Source: Halichondria panicea (lineage: Eukaryota > Porifera > Demospongiae > Suberitida > Halichondriidae). Taken from it: DNA of 64,000 nt. The first letter of the stretch is position 1. Each line of letters opens with the position of its first letter. A program made the position numbers and the translations under genes. The stretch lies in contig NC_087382.1 of the NCBI RefSeq assembly GCF_963675165.1, positions 3,076,963-3,140,962 of the forward strand, read 5' to 3'. Of this stretch, positions 10,701-27,098 are shown piece by piece. Under the pieces are notes generated by a model that worked only from the letters and a program-made list of their open reading frames with translations, was not told the DNA's origin and made no database searches.

Positions 10701-13700
10701 TCCTTGGGCAAGGTGACATTGACAAACATTTTCCTAACAGAGAACGCACGCACGTAATTAATTCGAAAATCAATCAAGTTCAATGAATTTTTTATCCCAC
10801 GAAAATTACCAGCTGTACGGTATATAATTATAGACTCACTCTATTGGATCAGAGATGGCTCCAATGGACAGCCTCCCATAGTCCACTCCACCACCCTCAC
10901 ACTCTGCACCATCTGTGGAGGAGGGGGCGAGCGGGTGTACATGGCGTAGGTCACATGACACATGGGACCACACCCACCTAGCGGCTCTACAGGCCAATCT
11001 TCTAGACTCCACTGGTTGAGCACATACGTGTGACGAGCTGCAATCTGCACTGGATCCATCTGATCAACAGGACACTTCTGTAGAGAATACACACATAATA
11101 TTTATTTTTAACAAATCAATTTAGATTTTTGACATTATCTGAAACGCCTCTCTAAGCTTTCAGAAAATCATAAAATTAATGTTATTGGACCAACAGAACT
11201 AAAATTATGGCAAAATTGCTGAGTCACCAGTTTAGCCTTGAATAGCTCCAGTAGTCCGGAGAGGTGCCCGAAATGAGTGGGCGTGTGTCGTAGGTGGATC
11301 ATGTGATAGTCAACCCGCACATCCCCACACTCAGCCACGCCCACGTACACTTGACGCCACTTCTGATGAACTTGTACGAACACAGGGGTCACACTACACA
11401 CACACGTGGGGAGGGGGGTAACGGAACACAGGGGTCACACTACACACATGGAGAGGGGGAGGTAACGGAGCACAGGGGTCACACTACACACATGGGGAGG
11501 GGGAGGTAACGGAACACAGGGGTCACACTACACACACGGGGAGGGGGGGAGGTAACGGTAACATTTAATGCATCTTGCCTTAAAATAAGCTAGTTTACTA
11601 CCGTATAGCGTGTAATTTTCGTGGGGGGCAAAATATTCGTGGTTTTCGTGGTTGGAGGTCTGTTTTACCCACGAATGAAGGGACCTTGCCTACCTTTACC
11701 TGCAGTGCAAGCTAGCTACCATGAAAATATTACCCACGAAATGTCTCAATATTGTTGAACCACGAATACTTTGTCCCCGAAAAGTAAAAAAAACGTTAAA
11801 ATCGAGATTTGTGGAATGGAAATAACCACCACTTGGAGACAATGCTGGCCACACCCCTACACTCGGAGACAATGCTGGCCACACCCCTACACTCGGAGAC
11901 AATGCTGGCCACACCCCTACATTTGGAGACAATGCTGACCACACCCCTACACTTGGAGACAATGCTGGCCACACCCCTACATTTGGAGACAATGCTGGCC
12001 ACACCCCTACACTCGGAGACAATGCTGGCCACACCCCTACACTCGGAGACAATGCTGGCCACACCCCTACATTTGGAGACAATGCTGGCCACACCCCTAC
12101 ACTCGGAGACAATGCTGGCCACACCCCTACACTCGGAGACAATGCTGGCCACACCCCTACACTCGGAGACAATGCTGGCCACACCCCTACACTCGGAGAC
12201 AATGCTGGCCACACCCCTACACTCGGAGACAATGCTGGCCACACCCCTACACTCGGAGACAATGCTGACCACACCCCTACACTCGGAGACAATGCTGGCC
12301 ACACCCCTACATTTGGAGACAATGCTGGCCACACCCCTACACTCGGAGACAATGCTGGCCACACCCCTACACTCGGAGACAATGCTGGCCACACCCCTAC
12401 ACTCGGAGACAATGCTGGCCACACCCCTACACTCGGAGACAATGCTGGCCACACCCCTACATTTGGAGACAATGCTGGCCACACCCCTACACTCGGAGAC
12501 AATGCTGGCCACACCCCTACACTCGGAGACAATGCTGGCCACACCCCTACACTCGGAGACAATGCTGGCCACACCCCTACACTCGGAGACAATGCTGGCC
12601 ACACCCCTACACTCGGAGACAATGCTGGCCACACCCCTACACTCGGAGACAATGCTGGCCACACCCCTACACTCGGAGACAATGCTGGCCACACCCCTAC
12701 AACATGTACTGCACATTTACTCGGAGTTTTGTACTCGCTGCTCACCAAGATGTGTTGCTAACGGCAACAGAGACAGAGCTAATCATGAGCTTGGCTTGTG
12801 CTTGACTCATGAGAGCACTCTCCCCCTCCCCCGGAGCTAGGAGGACAAACTGTGACAGTCCGTACCTGTGTATGGGGTGGTGTGGGCGGAGTGTGTGGGT
12901 GTGGGTGTGGGATAATGGTGGGCTGGTACAAAAAAACGATAATGTCCATTATACGAAAATAACTCGCTATACGATACTTCGTCCTCACCATCTAGTCAGG
13001 TGATGTGCTTTGGGTGGGAAGTCAGCGCTGTTATCCATCATCTCTCTCATAGCCACTCCCCAGTGCTTGTTGCGCTTGGAGTGGGTGTGGTCAGAACACG
13101 AGGCTCCGCCTACCTCTAATGAGATAACGAATGTTCGACCGCAATAGCTCACTCGTTCTACCTTCCTGTGTTGCTTAGCAACAGTCACCCCCTCCTGCAG
13201 AAAATAATAACGGAAGCTATTGAATTCGAGCAACGAAAAATTCGCAATTTTCATGCTGATATATGGCAGTACTATACTATACCTGGTGTTGCTGGTCTCC
13301 TCCCGCCAGTCCCCACTGATGCATCACCTGCTCTATAGCTGCTATGAAACTGTGGGGACAAAGTTAACAGAATTGAAACCGAAAATGAAAGAATCGCATA
13401 CCTACATGACTGTATTACAATTGAAGAGGAGGGCGTGGCAGGTACCGTAAGATCTCGATTTAAGGTGACACTCTAAATATGCGATCTTTCGCCCATAATT
13501 ATAGTGTCCAGAACGTAATTAATAAGTGTCACTTTAAATCGAGGTCTTACGATACTACAAATTACCGATCTCTTTAATACCAGTCCGTGTACCATGCTAT
13601 ACAGACACTTGAGTACACCATCTACCCACTCGCTATTAGGGACAGGCTGGAAATGACCTCCTCACCTTTCCCATTCTGTGGCGTTTGTGAAATCATTGAT

Positions 13701-13730
13701 TTCAAATATCTCTTCATCTTGTTCAGCCAT
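4726..13730 (-). CDS. RAB3GAP1: Rab3 GTPase-activating protein catalytic subunit (RAB3GAP1), 20 exons
   Basis: Exons, in transcript order: 13730-13666, 13349-13283, 13194-12989, 12865-12746, 11393-11228, 11077-10978, 10912-10840, 10601-10533, 10045-9876, 9549-9386, 9334-9178, 8830-8749, 7934-7469, 7284-7147, 7019-6645, 6421-6190, 5994-5894, 5726-5652, 5340-5170, 4941-4726; 1070 aa (human about 981). Landmarks in order match the family: EIFEINDFT, FPPKAHHLTRWYGL, FVQVHQKWR, HLSGLLELFKAKL, RYRWENGV, CCLLHQKLQMLNCC, MTEDMF, RLGTSEEAAKVRAKMQSS, LEDFVRWYSPRDW, NLWVEAW, RLFDDTREAEKLLHFL, EYILRSTIPSHAPYS and FRLAGAFSKDT. With RAB3GAP2 the family protein acts as GAP for Rab3 and GEF for Rab18 in secretion and ER/lipid-droplet traffic. 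The arginine in HLSTRM, just before NLWVEAW, lies in the region held to contain the catalytic arginine. Exon 15 adds a Pro/Thr-rich repeat (TPPPPATPPPSGTP type) absent from vertebrates. The promoter is shared with ZC3H15. Confidence 0.95.
6424..6560. repeat. TG/G-rich tandem repeat at RAB3GAP1 exon 16 acceptor
   Basis: Three copies of a composite unit, (TG)n followed by a G run and GGGTGGGAGTGAA, of about 45-60 bp each, lie directly upstream of exon 16 in transcript sense. On the coding strand they read as a (CA)n/C-rich polypyrimidine tract ending CACACTGCAG. Confidence 0.8.
7936..8033. repeat. TG microsatellite at RAB3GAP1 exon 13 acceptor
   Basis: An interrupted TG/TGGG repeat of about 95 bp ends at the acceptor of exon 13. 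In transcript sense it is (CA)n ending CACACTAG. Confidence 0.85.
8156..8455. mobile_element. MITE, family 3, in RAB3GAP1 intron 12
   Basis: The element runs from ACAGCCATAACTTAAATTTC to its reverse complement, GGAATTCAAGTTATGGCTGT. Mirrored internal words (GAAAGCTTAGAAAGAGACC against GGTCTCTTTCTAAGCTTTC) make it an almost perfect 300-bp palindrome around GGCCGTACCATGGATAATAA. No ORF is present. It is a full-length relative of 1630-1920. Confidence 0.8.
8630..8690. repeat. G-run/C-run low-complexity block in RAB3GAP1 intron 12
   Basis: A GGGGGGGGAGAATTACCCCCC block is followed by 14 C. It could fold as a hairpin and may be the end of an unidentified repeat element. No gene is seen. Confidence 0.5.
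9630..9766. mobile_element. MITE, family 2 (TACCGTAAAACCTCTATTTA ends), in RAB3GAP1 intron 9
   Basis: A 137-bp element with inverted ends: TACCGTAAAACCTCTATTTA against TAAATCGAGGTTTTACGGTA. There is no coding capacity. A second member is at 13443-13554. Confidence 0.75.
10046..10183. repeat. TG microsatellite at RAB3GAP1 exon 9 acceptor
   Basis: About 135 bp of interrupted (TG)n. In transcript sense it is a CA tract ending ACACACACAG at the exon 9 acceptor. That acceptor is the one that preserves the frame into the conserved WSV segment. Confidence 0.85.
10311..10448. repeat. 45-bp tandem repeat, 3 copies, RAB3GAP1 intron 8
   Basis: Units start at 10311, 10356 and 10401 with TAGCTACAGT and contain GTGGGACCACACTATA. 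The third copy differs by a few substitutions. The repeat is noncoding. Confidence 0.85.
10657..10822. mobile_element. MITE, family 1, in RAB3GAP1 intron 7
   Basis: The 166-bp element starts TACCGTATAGCAGGTAATTT and ends AAATTACCAGCTGTACGGTA. The arms extend inward through CGTGGGGTAAAA against TTTTTATCCCACG. It is related to 691-890. Confidence 0.75.
11384..11560. repeat. Tandem repeat of about 45 bp spanning the RAB3GAP1 exon 5 acceptor
   Basis: Four copies of ACACAGGGGTCACACTACAC followed by a GGGGAGGGGG-GGTAACGG block. The first copy contains the true intron 4/exon 5 boundary. In transcript sense each unit therefore carries a CCCC-rich tract, a TAG acceptor and the first 14 nt of exon 5 (TGTGACCCCTGTGT). 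Three decoy acceptors lie upstream of the real one. Confidence 0.85.
11599..11780. mobile_element. Degenerate MITE, family 1, in RAB3GAP1 intron 4
   Basis: The left end TACCGTATAGCGTGTAATTT is clear. The right half (CCACGAAATGTCTC, then CCCCGAAAAGTAAA) is decayed and runs into the adjoining minisatellite, so no intact right end exists. Confidence 0.55.
11827..12700. repeat. 30-bp minisatellite, about 29 copies, RAB3GAP1 intron 4
   Basis: The unit reads CTCGGAGACAATGCTGGCCA plus CACCCCTACA, strictly 30 bp. Variants are ATTTGG or CTTGG for CTCGG, and CTGACC for CTGGCC. Because 30 is a multiple of three and the unit lacks stops in several frames, long repetitive open frames appear on both strands. 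These are not genes. The array lies inside intron 4 (11394-12745) and ends about 45 bp from the exon 4 donor. Confidence 0.95.
13443..13554. mobile_element. MITE, family 2, in RAB3GAP1 intron 1
   Basis: A 112-bp element with ends TACCGTAAGATCTCGATTTA and TAAATCGAGGTCTTACGATA. It is related to 9630-9766. Confidence 0.7.
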
Positions 13731-13870
13731 CTTTATTTACGCTTCAATATTGCTTTTCCACGTGGGGCTGAGTTTTCCACAACTTATTCGCTAAATTAGA
13801 GAAGCTACCTCTCTGTGTCTAGTCTGTGAATTATCCTCTCCTCTTCCTGCGTGTACTCAGTGCTACAGAA
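13731..13870. promoter_or_regulatory. Bidirectional promoter between RAB3GAP1 and ZC3H15
   Basis: Only 140 bp separate the two divergent start codons, so this interval must contain both 5' UTRs and both core promoters unless a distal noncoding exon exists. It holds CCACGTGG (13758-13765), a palindromic E-box. I see no TATA box with confidence. Confidence 0.6.
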
Positions 13871-14559
13871 ATGCCTCCTAAGAAACAAGCGACCCAGCAA
13901 GGTCCCAACAAAAAGACGGTCGAGAAAAAAAGAGAAAAAGTCATTGAGGCAAGAATTGCAGGAATTATGTAGAATGTATTATACCACACGGCACTCTGAA
14001 ATCACTGTTTTTATAAACTATAAGCTTAAATTGTGTGTTAGTGTATGAATAACGAGGGGTCCGACACTGTAATGTTTAGCGTACAAGATTTCAAAATCTT
14101 GAGATTTCACAAAGATTTCAGAGATTTCACAAAGATTTCAGAGATTTCAAAGATTTCAAAGATTTCACAGAGCATCACTGGGGTTGAAGATTGAAAGTTC
14201 TACCGTCATTCAACACTTGCACTAGTCATGCACCTCGGTCATGGATGCACTAGCACTTGCACTAGCACTTGCACTGTGAGCAGATGCAATCAAGGCATAG
14301 ATGGGCGTGCCTGTCCCCTTTTTGTAGACAGGCCACGCCCATCTAGTTAAGGCATGACACTGAGATTACAATAAGATTACGGAAAATGAGGTCAAAGGTG
14401 GGATTTCAGAGATTTCAAGATTTCGGGATTTCATGAGATTTTATGAGATTTCAAAAGATTTCAAAAGTAGGTGTACAAGATTTCACGGAGTGTCGGACCC
14501 CTCGGTATGAATAATGCCCGTCCTAAGCTCTCTACCACACACACCCTCACACACGCCCA

Positions 14560-14600
<41 letters not shown>

Positions 14601-16381
14601 ACAAGACGTTTGGTATCAAGAACAAGAAAGGCAAGAAACAACAAGTGTTCATCAAGCAGGTGACCAACCAGGTCAAGTTCGGAGGCTCTAGTCAACAGAA
14701 GAGAGAGGCTGATGAGTTCCAGGCTAAGGTGGGTGTGGCCTGAGTGGAGGGGGCATGGCTACTAGGTGATAGGAGGGGTGTTGTAATGTACGAGTGGTAA
14801 TGCTTAATAATTTCCGCTAATGGCCAGTTTTCTAGTGTAAACCTGATCTTCAAACAGCCATAACTTGATTTTTTGTGCAACGATATTCTAAAAGCTTAGA
14901 AGGAGGGAGCTCTTTCAATCCAAGATTTGTTATTTATAGTGTGTGTGTGTGGTGTGTGTGTGTGTGGGTGGGGGATACATGTACTAATTCTTTCTTTTCT
15001 ACAGAAAGACAAATTGGAAAAGCTGAAAGAAAGATCTGAATTTGACTCGTTGTTCCGACCAGTACAGCAGAAGATCTCTCTTGGAGCTGATCCCAAATCA
15101 GTACTGTGCTTGTTCTTCAAACAAGGTCAATGTACCAAGGGAGACAAGTGTAAGTTCTCTCATGACCTGAGCCTCGAGGGAAAGGTGGAGAAGAGGTCCA
15201 TGTACGTGGACTCAAGGGACGATGAGCTGGAGGAAGGTAACTAAGGGCGTAACTAGGGGCGTGGCATTATTGTGTACGTGTGTGGGAGTACTGATTCGTG
15301 TCATTTTTATAATTAGCTGCCTTTTTAATTTTTACATTTTGTCTCTGTCTATTTTACTTCAATATAATTATAATACTCTCTTATTTCCTGCAGACACTAT
15401 TGACAAGTGGGACGAGCACAAGTTGAAAGAAGTAGTGGAAAAAAAACAATCCACCAAAATAAAACAAAAAACAGACATTGTAAGAAAAACGATCGTATTA
15501 ACGGGTATATTTCGAGGGTATAAGTGTTTGTGGTTTTCGCTGGCTCAGTATGTACCGCGATCAATTTGTTCATAATGTACCGCGATCAATTTAGTATCGC
15601 ACACATGCATGCTGCAAAATGGCTGCTATTCCACGAAAATTAAATCCGCGAAAACCTTTCTAAAGGCATTTCCGCAAAATTTTATACCCTCGAAATGTAC
15701 CCGCTATAGGGTATCCACTCATATTTACATCCATCTGTCTGCACTAAATTGATGTCTTGTCATGATTATGCTAACATTTACCTAAGCTTTTTTTGCTGTA
15801 GGTTTGCCGGCATTTTCTTCAAGCTATTGAGAAGGCTGTGTATGGCTGGTTCTGGGAGTGCCCTAATGGAGAGCGCTGCATATACCGCCACGCTCTACCC
15901 CAGGGGTTCGTGTTCAAGAAAGCCCTCAAGGAGCAAGAAGAACTGCAGGCACAGGATTCCATTACTCTAGAAGAACTGGTCGAGAATGAGGTGTGTGTAG
16001 TGGAGCCTCTTGTAATGGCCGACTCTGAAGAGCTGGTTATTTATAATGGCATTGCCAAGCCATGCAGTCTGGGGTTTGATCTATAATTGACTTTACTATT
16101 TAGCGTAGTTGGCCAACAAAATTTGGCACAATAAAAGAAAGACAGAAACACAAATTGGGCAAACTAACAAATATTTTATGCATTACCAGTATTATGGTAT
16201 AATATGAATAATGTTGTTACTTGATACTGTCTCTTGCCCTCAGAGAGACCAACTGGCTGGCTCTGGTAAGAACCTCACCAGGGTTACCTTGGAAACATTT
16301 CTAGAATGGAAGAAAACTAAGGTACTGCTCAATAATATTTACAGCTCAATTTTACAGCTTTGCTATTAATCAACCCCCCCC

Positions 16382-16451
<70 letters not shown>

Positions 16452-17177
16452 TTGACGAAAAGAAGCAAAAACGGTTCAAAGAAGAAGATTCTCGTAAAGA
16501 GGCGTTCAAGGCGGGTCGTACTCACGGTATTAGTGGTAGGGAGATGTTCACCTTTAACCCCAACATGGTGGAGGATGATGACGAGGACGACGGTGGGGGT
16601 GTGATAACCCTGGAAACCCGAGACTCGGACGAGGAGGTGAGAGGTCATAGTGCGTCAACATACATGTACACCCACACACACACAGGAGGGTGGTTATGTG
16701 GGAGGTGGTGTTGACCTCTCTGACCTGGAGGCTGTGTCCAAGTTAGCCACGCCCACACCCATTAATAGTGGAGATGTGAGATCACAGGGACAAGCGACCA
16801 ATCAAACAGGTCCGTTCAATCTCGTTATCAGTTAATAATAATTATTAATTTCAGTATAGCGGGTAATTTTTTTTTCCGCCGATAAAAAATTATTATTTTC
16901 ATATGATGCTCTACAATACGAAAATCACATAATCTTGGTTTTTCTCACAGAACCGGCTGGGACTAGCACTACTAAGGTTTCCTCTACGGACCAACCATCG
17001 TCTTCAACAGAGCCTAACAAAGACGTGCCAATCGACGAATCACTATTTGATGTTGGAGATTTACCAGTGGATGAGAATGAAGACGTTACGGTGGACGAAT
17101 CGTTGTTTGATATTGACAACTTACAAGATCTTGATTTGGATGACCCTGATATTTTGTTGCCAGCTTCTTCATCATAG
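13871..17177 (+). CDS. ZC3H15: Zinc finger CCCH-type containing 15 / DRG1-regulatory protein (ZC3H15), 9 exons
   Basis: Exons: 13871-13948, 14600-14728, 15005-15236, 15394-15479, 15802-15990, 16244-16321, 16451-16636, 16686-16809, 16951-17177; 442 aa (human 426). The family N-terminus MPPKK is followed by [19 protein letters not shown] finger 1 is C104-x7-C112-x5-C118-x3-H122 ([19 protein letters not shown]). Finger 2 is C177-x17-C195-x5-C201-x3-H205. The acidic C-terminus carries two DESLFD repeats where vertebrates have one DENLF motif. Orthologues (DFRP1, yeast Tma46) bind and stabilise the GTPase DRG1 and associate with translating ribosomes. Intron 1 uses a GC donor (GAG|GCAAGA), needed to join VIE to DKTFG. 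It contains a transposon-like insertion (14053-14504). Exon 7 is preceded by a pure CA tract. Confidence 0.95.
14053..14504. mobile_element. Mutator-like MITE with 10-bp target duplication, ZC3H15 intron 1
   Basis: A 452-bp element has perfect 16-bp inverted ends, CGAGGGGTCCGACACT and AGTGTCGGACCCCTCG. It is flanked by exact direct repeats GTATGAATAA (14043-14052 and 14505-14514). It has no coding capacity. Internal features are GAGATTTCA-type tandem repeats near both ends and a hairpin, AGATGGGCGTG...CACGCCCATCT, at about 14299-14343. A 10-bp duplication fits Mutator-like (MULE) transposition. Confidence 0.85.
14543..14598 (+). repeat. CA microsatellite at ZC3H15 exon 2 acceptor
   Basis: CACAC tracts end in the acceptor ACACACAG|G. 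They serve as the polypyrimidine region of intron 1. Confidence 0.85.
15501..15706. mobile_element. MITE related to family 1, in ZC3H15 intron 4
   Basis: The left end ACGGGTATATTTCGAGGGTA matches the reverse of the right end, TACCCTCGAAATGTACCCGC. It contains an internal direct repeat, AATGTACCGCGATCAATTT-like, about 28 bp apart. It is noncoding. Confidence 0.65.
16377..16449 (+). repeat. C-run plus pure CA microsatellite at ZC3H15 exon 7 acceptor
   Basis: About nine C precede some 32 uninterrupted CA dinucleotides, which run directly into the splice acceptor CACAG|ATTGAC. Confidence 0.9.
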
Positions 17178-17548
17178 CATAATTATAATTATTGGCGAAC
17201 ATGCACAAAAACTGCTCTGCTATTATAGGGATTATTATTATAGGGATTAATTTTGTTGAATGAAAATATTACGTGTGTGTATATTTATGGCTTTGTGGTT
17301 GGAGATACATCATTATTTTTTATAATGGTGCAGGCAATAATAATAATATTCTCTGATAATTAAAAATGTGAGACGATCCTTACCAATCGTTCGATTTTCT
17401 GTATATACAGGTAAAGATCGTCTTTGAATTCATAATAATTGCTGACTGTGCAACACTGAAGGGTAAACAACAGTACAGTGACATGACAGTATTTATTTAC
17501 TATCTCTAGATATTTAGATATACAGCTACATACAGAGTTGTTGTTGGA
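17178..17548. other. ZC3H15-NSF intergenic spacer
   Basis: 371 bp of A/T-rich sequence lies between the ZC3H15 stop and the NSF start. It must hold the ZC3H15 3' UTR and the NSF promoter/5' UTR. No element or further exon is recognised. Confidence 0.6.
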
Positions 17549-23341
<5,793 letters not shown>

Positions 23342-24411
23342 ACTATTGATAGCATCAATTGCTGCCACTTTCTAAGACATCTCTGAATATTTTATTTTAG
23401 TTTTGCGTTCTATACATTTTAGCTGGATTTCCTATAATTATTATTGTTATTTACGCACGTGTAAATGAACAAGTGATTTGTGGGTGTGGTTACAATTTTA
23501 TAAAAGGTGTGGTTTTATTACATTGTATTGGATAGGTATTGAAATAACTACAAAATCAGTTAAACACTGAGCTCACTGTAATTAAACGCATATAATTAGA
23601 ATACATGGATGCATGATCATGATTTGATTCCTTATATAGAGTTGGCATTATGGTCGTCAATGGTGTGAGCGACTGGTTCCATGCAGCCTGTACCGCTCCA
23701 GATTCTGTCCAATACGATAGAACACACCCTCCACTCTGGGGGGAGGGGGGTATAACATGTTCAATGCATGCATTTAATTAGGGATCATTTAATTTCCAAT
23801 GGTAGACTCTACCTGGACATCTAAAAGGTGGCCACCCAGGAGGAGAAAGCTAACACAATCGTGTGATTATTTGTGTGCTTGAGTGGGTTTGTCTGACAGA
23901 ATGTGTACCATCACCACAATCAATTTGTGTATAGGAAGCTAAGCCTACACCACATATGCATGCTTGGTCAGTGACTCATTACTGTCTAATGAGGGTCTAG
24001 CCACACCAATTAGCTTCAAATCTCCCTAGCATAATTATGTTTCTACCCGTGCAAGCAAACAAGCCACATCTTTATTACAGCCACCTGTTGGTCTGCCCCA
24101 CTGTGACCACCATAAACAAGTTTCTCAGAACTGAGCTCATCACTATAATTCACATGCATGTACGTGCATGTATGATCACGGTGTGTACAGGAAAAGATAA
24201 AGAGTGCATAAACATGTAGTAATTGAATACTGCACACACAAGCACTACACTAAAATAATGATGTTCTCACATTCTTTGGACTCGTTTTATTTCTGTCTTA
24301 AATTCCAGGTGGAACCTCCGACGAGGAGTGGTGATACGAATGGTCCTCGGGGGAACCAATACATCCAACAAGTCAACTGTGTTAGCCTGTGTATATTTCA
24401 TTATGATCATT

Positions 24412-24890
24412 ATGAGTCAAGCTAAAGCACTCAGACAAAGATTTACCAAGAAATCGTAAGTATATATATACAGTGTAAAGAGTGGAGGCTGTCTATAATA
24501 TTATGGTGATGGCTACCCTTGGGTAGAATAACAGTGGTTTTATTATAGAGAGTGGACTGCTAACATAGGTCGAAACACATAATTTATGGAGGCATAAGTG
24601 TGTGTGTGTGTGTGTGGATTGAGATCATTTACCGACATTGTGTGCCTCTCTCTATAGGTGTCACATTGGTATGAAGAAGCTCATCTCGATTATAGAAGCA
24701 TCTAAAAAGGCAAGTATTTATACTGTACTGTATGTTCAATGGTGTGTTGTGTGTACATGTACATTACCTGTGTAGCCATTGTGCATGCAGTATAGCAGTA
24801 AATAATTATGCTCGTCCACTGCAGGGAGATAGTTATGATGTGGACATGATCGTAAGGAGGTTAGAAATTGAAGGACACCTCACCAACTAA
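24412..24890 (+). pseudogene. NSF 3'-end copy 2 (exons 17', 18, 19)
   Basis: Segments 24412-24455, 24658-24709 and 24825-24890 copy the last 44 nt of NSF exon 17, exon 18 and exon 19. The GC donor after exon 18 and the in-frame stop are kept. The copied exon 17 part is preceded by an in-frame ATG (MSQAKALRQ), so a 53-residue NSF C-terminal peptide would be open. Exons 18 and 19 are unchanged and could also act as alternative terminal exons for NSF. It is probably a truncated copy. No NSF ATPase motif is included. Confidence 0.75.
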
Positions 24891-25989
24891 ACTATTGATA
24901 GCATTAATTGCTGCCACTTTCTAAGACATCTCTGAATATTTTATTTTAGTTTTGCGTTCTATACATTTTAGCTGGATTTCCTATAATTATTATTGTTATT
25001 TACGCACGTGTAAATGAACAAGTGATTTGTGGGTGTGGTTACAATTTTATAAAAGGTGTGGTTTTATTACATTGTATTGGATAGGTATTGAAATAACTAC
25101 AAAATCAGTTAAACACTGAGCTCACTGTAATTAAACGCATATAATTAGAATACATGGATGCATGATCATGATTTGATTCCTTATATAGAGTTGGCATTAT
25201 GGTCGTCAATGGTGTGAGCGACTGGTTCCATGCAGCCTGTACCGCTCCAGATTCTGTCCAATACGATAGAACACACCCTCCACTCTGGGGGGAGGGGGGT
25301 ATAACATGTTCAATGCATGCATTTAATTAGGGATCATTTAATTTCCAATGGTAGACTCTACCTGGACATCTAAAAGGTGGCCACCCAGGAGGAGAAAGCT
25401 AACACAATCGTGTGATTATTTGTGTGCTTGAGTGGGTTTGTCTGACAGAATGTGTACCATCACCACAATCAATTTGTGTACAATCAACTTGTGTATAGGA
25501 AGCTAAGCCTACACCACATATGCATGCTTGGTCAGTGACTCATTACTGTCTAATGAGGGTCTAGCCACACCAATTAGCTTCAAATCTCCCTAGCATAATT
25601 ATGTTCTACCTGTGCAAGCAAACAAGCCACATCTTTATTACAGCCACCTGTTGGTCTGCCCAACTGTGACCACCATAAACAAGTTTCTCAGAACTGAGCT
25701 CGATCACTATAATTCACATGCATGTACGTGCATGTATGATCACGCATGTATGATCACGGTGTGTACAGGAAAAGATAAAGAGTGCTTAAACATGTAGTAA
25801 TTGAATACTGCACACACAAGCACTACACTAAAATAATGATGTTCTCACATTCTTTGGACTCGTTTTATTTCTGTCTTAAATTCCAGGTGGAACCTCCGAT
25901 GAGGAGTGGTGATACGAATGGTCCTCGGGGGAACCAGTACATCCAACAAGTCAACTGTGTTAGCCTGTGTATATTTCATTATGATCATT

Positions 25990-26472
25990 ATGAGTCAAGC
26001 TAAGCACTCAGACAAAGATTTACCAAGAAATCGTAAGTATATATATACAGTGTAGAGAGTGGAGGCTGTCTATAATAATTATTATGGTGATGGCTACCCT
26101 TGGGTAGAATAACAGTGGTTTTATTATAGAGAGTGGACTGCTAACATAGGTCGAAACACATAATTTATGGAGGCATAAGTGTGGTGTGTGTGTGTGGATT
26201 GAGACCATTTACCGACGTTGTGTGCCTCTCTCTATAGGTGTCACATTGGTATGAAGAAGCTCATCTCGATTATAGAAGCATCTAAAAAGGCAAGTATTTA
26301 TTTACTGTACTGCATGTTCAATGTTGTGTTGTGTGTACATGTACATTACCTGTGTAGCCATTGTGCATGCAGTATAGCAGTAAATAATTATGCTCGTCCA
26401 CTGCAGGGAGATAGTTATGATGTGGACATGATCGTAAGGAGGTTAGAAATTGAAGGACACCTCACCAACTAA
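25990..26472 (+). pseudogene. NSF 3'-end copy 3 (frameshifted exon 17')
   Basis: Segments 25990-26032, 26238-26289 and 26407-26472. One A is missing in the exon 17 remnant (AGCTAAGCAC against AGCTAAAGCAC in NSF), so the short frame is broken. Exons 18 and 19 and their splice sites are intact, including the GC donor. Confidence 0.75.
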
Positions 26473-27098
26473 ACTATTGTTAATTGCTGCCACTTTCTAA
26501 GACATCTCTATTACTTTATTTTAGTTTTGCGTTCTATACATTTTAGCTGGATTCCTATAATTATTACTATTATTTACGCACTCATACAATTGAACGCTGA
26601 GTGGTTTGTGGGTGTGGTTACAATTCACAGGAGGTGTGGTTTTATCACAATATAATAAAGTATTGAAATAACGACAAAATCATGCAGTGAGCAAATAAAA
26701 TCATAATTATTATTATATTAAGATTTATACAGTGACTTCATTCATTCTTTGGCCACCATAAACAAGTCGACATGCAGCACTGATCGAGCTCACTATAATA
26801 CTTAACGCATGCGTGAATACATGGATGATATGATTTATATTTCAGAGTTAGCAATATGGTCGTCAGTGGTGTGAATGACTGGTTGTATCCCTCCAGCTTA
26901 GAACACACCCTCCACTCTGTGAGGAGGGTAATATGTTCAATGCACGCTCTTAATTAGGGATCATTTAATCTCTCCCCTGCAAATCTAAAAGACGGCCACT
27001 CAAGAGAAAGCAATTCTAACACAATCGTGCAATTAGTTTGTGTGCTTGTGTGGGTTTGTCTGACAGAACATGTATGGTCACCACAATCAATTTGTATA

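Noticed and set aside
11696-12840. Three long repetitive open frames (about 300-350 codons) over the minisatellite
   Set aside because: They arise from a 30-bp repeat without stops. They lie in an intron of RAB3GAP1 whose flanking exons are clearly conserved, and the translations are simple repeats in all frames.
13570-13665. Possible extra RAB3GAP1 exon (SEWVDGVLKCLYSMVHG) just after exon 1
   Set aside because: It has plausible splice edges, but the conserved FI..IEQVMHQWGL segment is encoded at 13349-13283 and joins exon 1 in phase, so this is intron.
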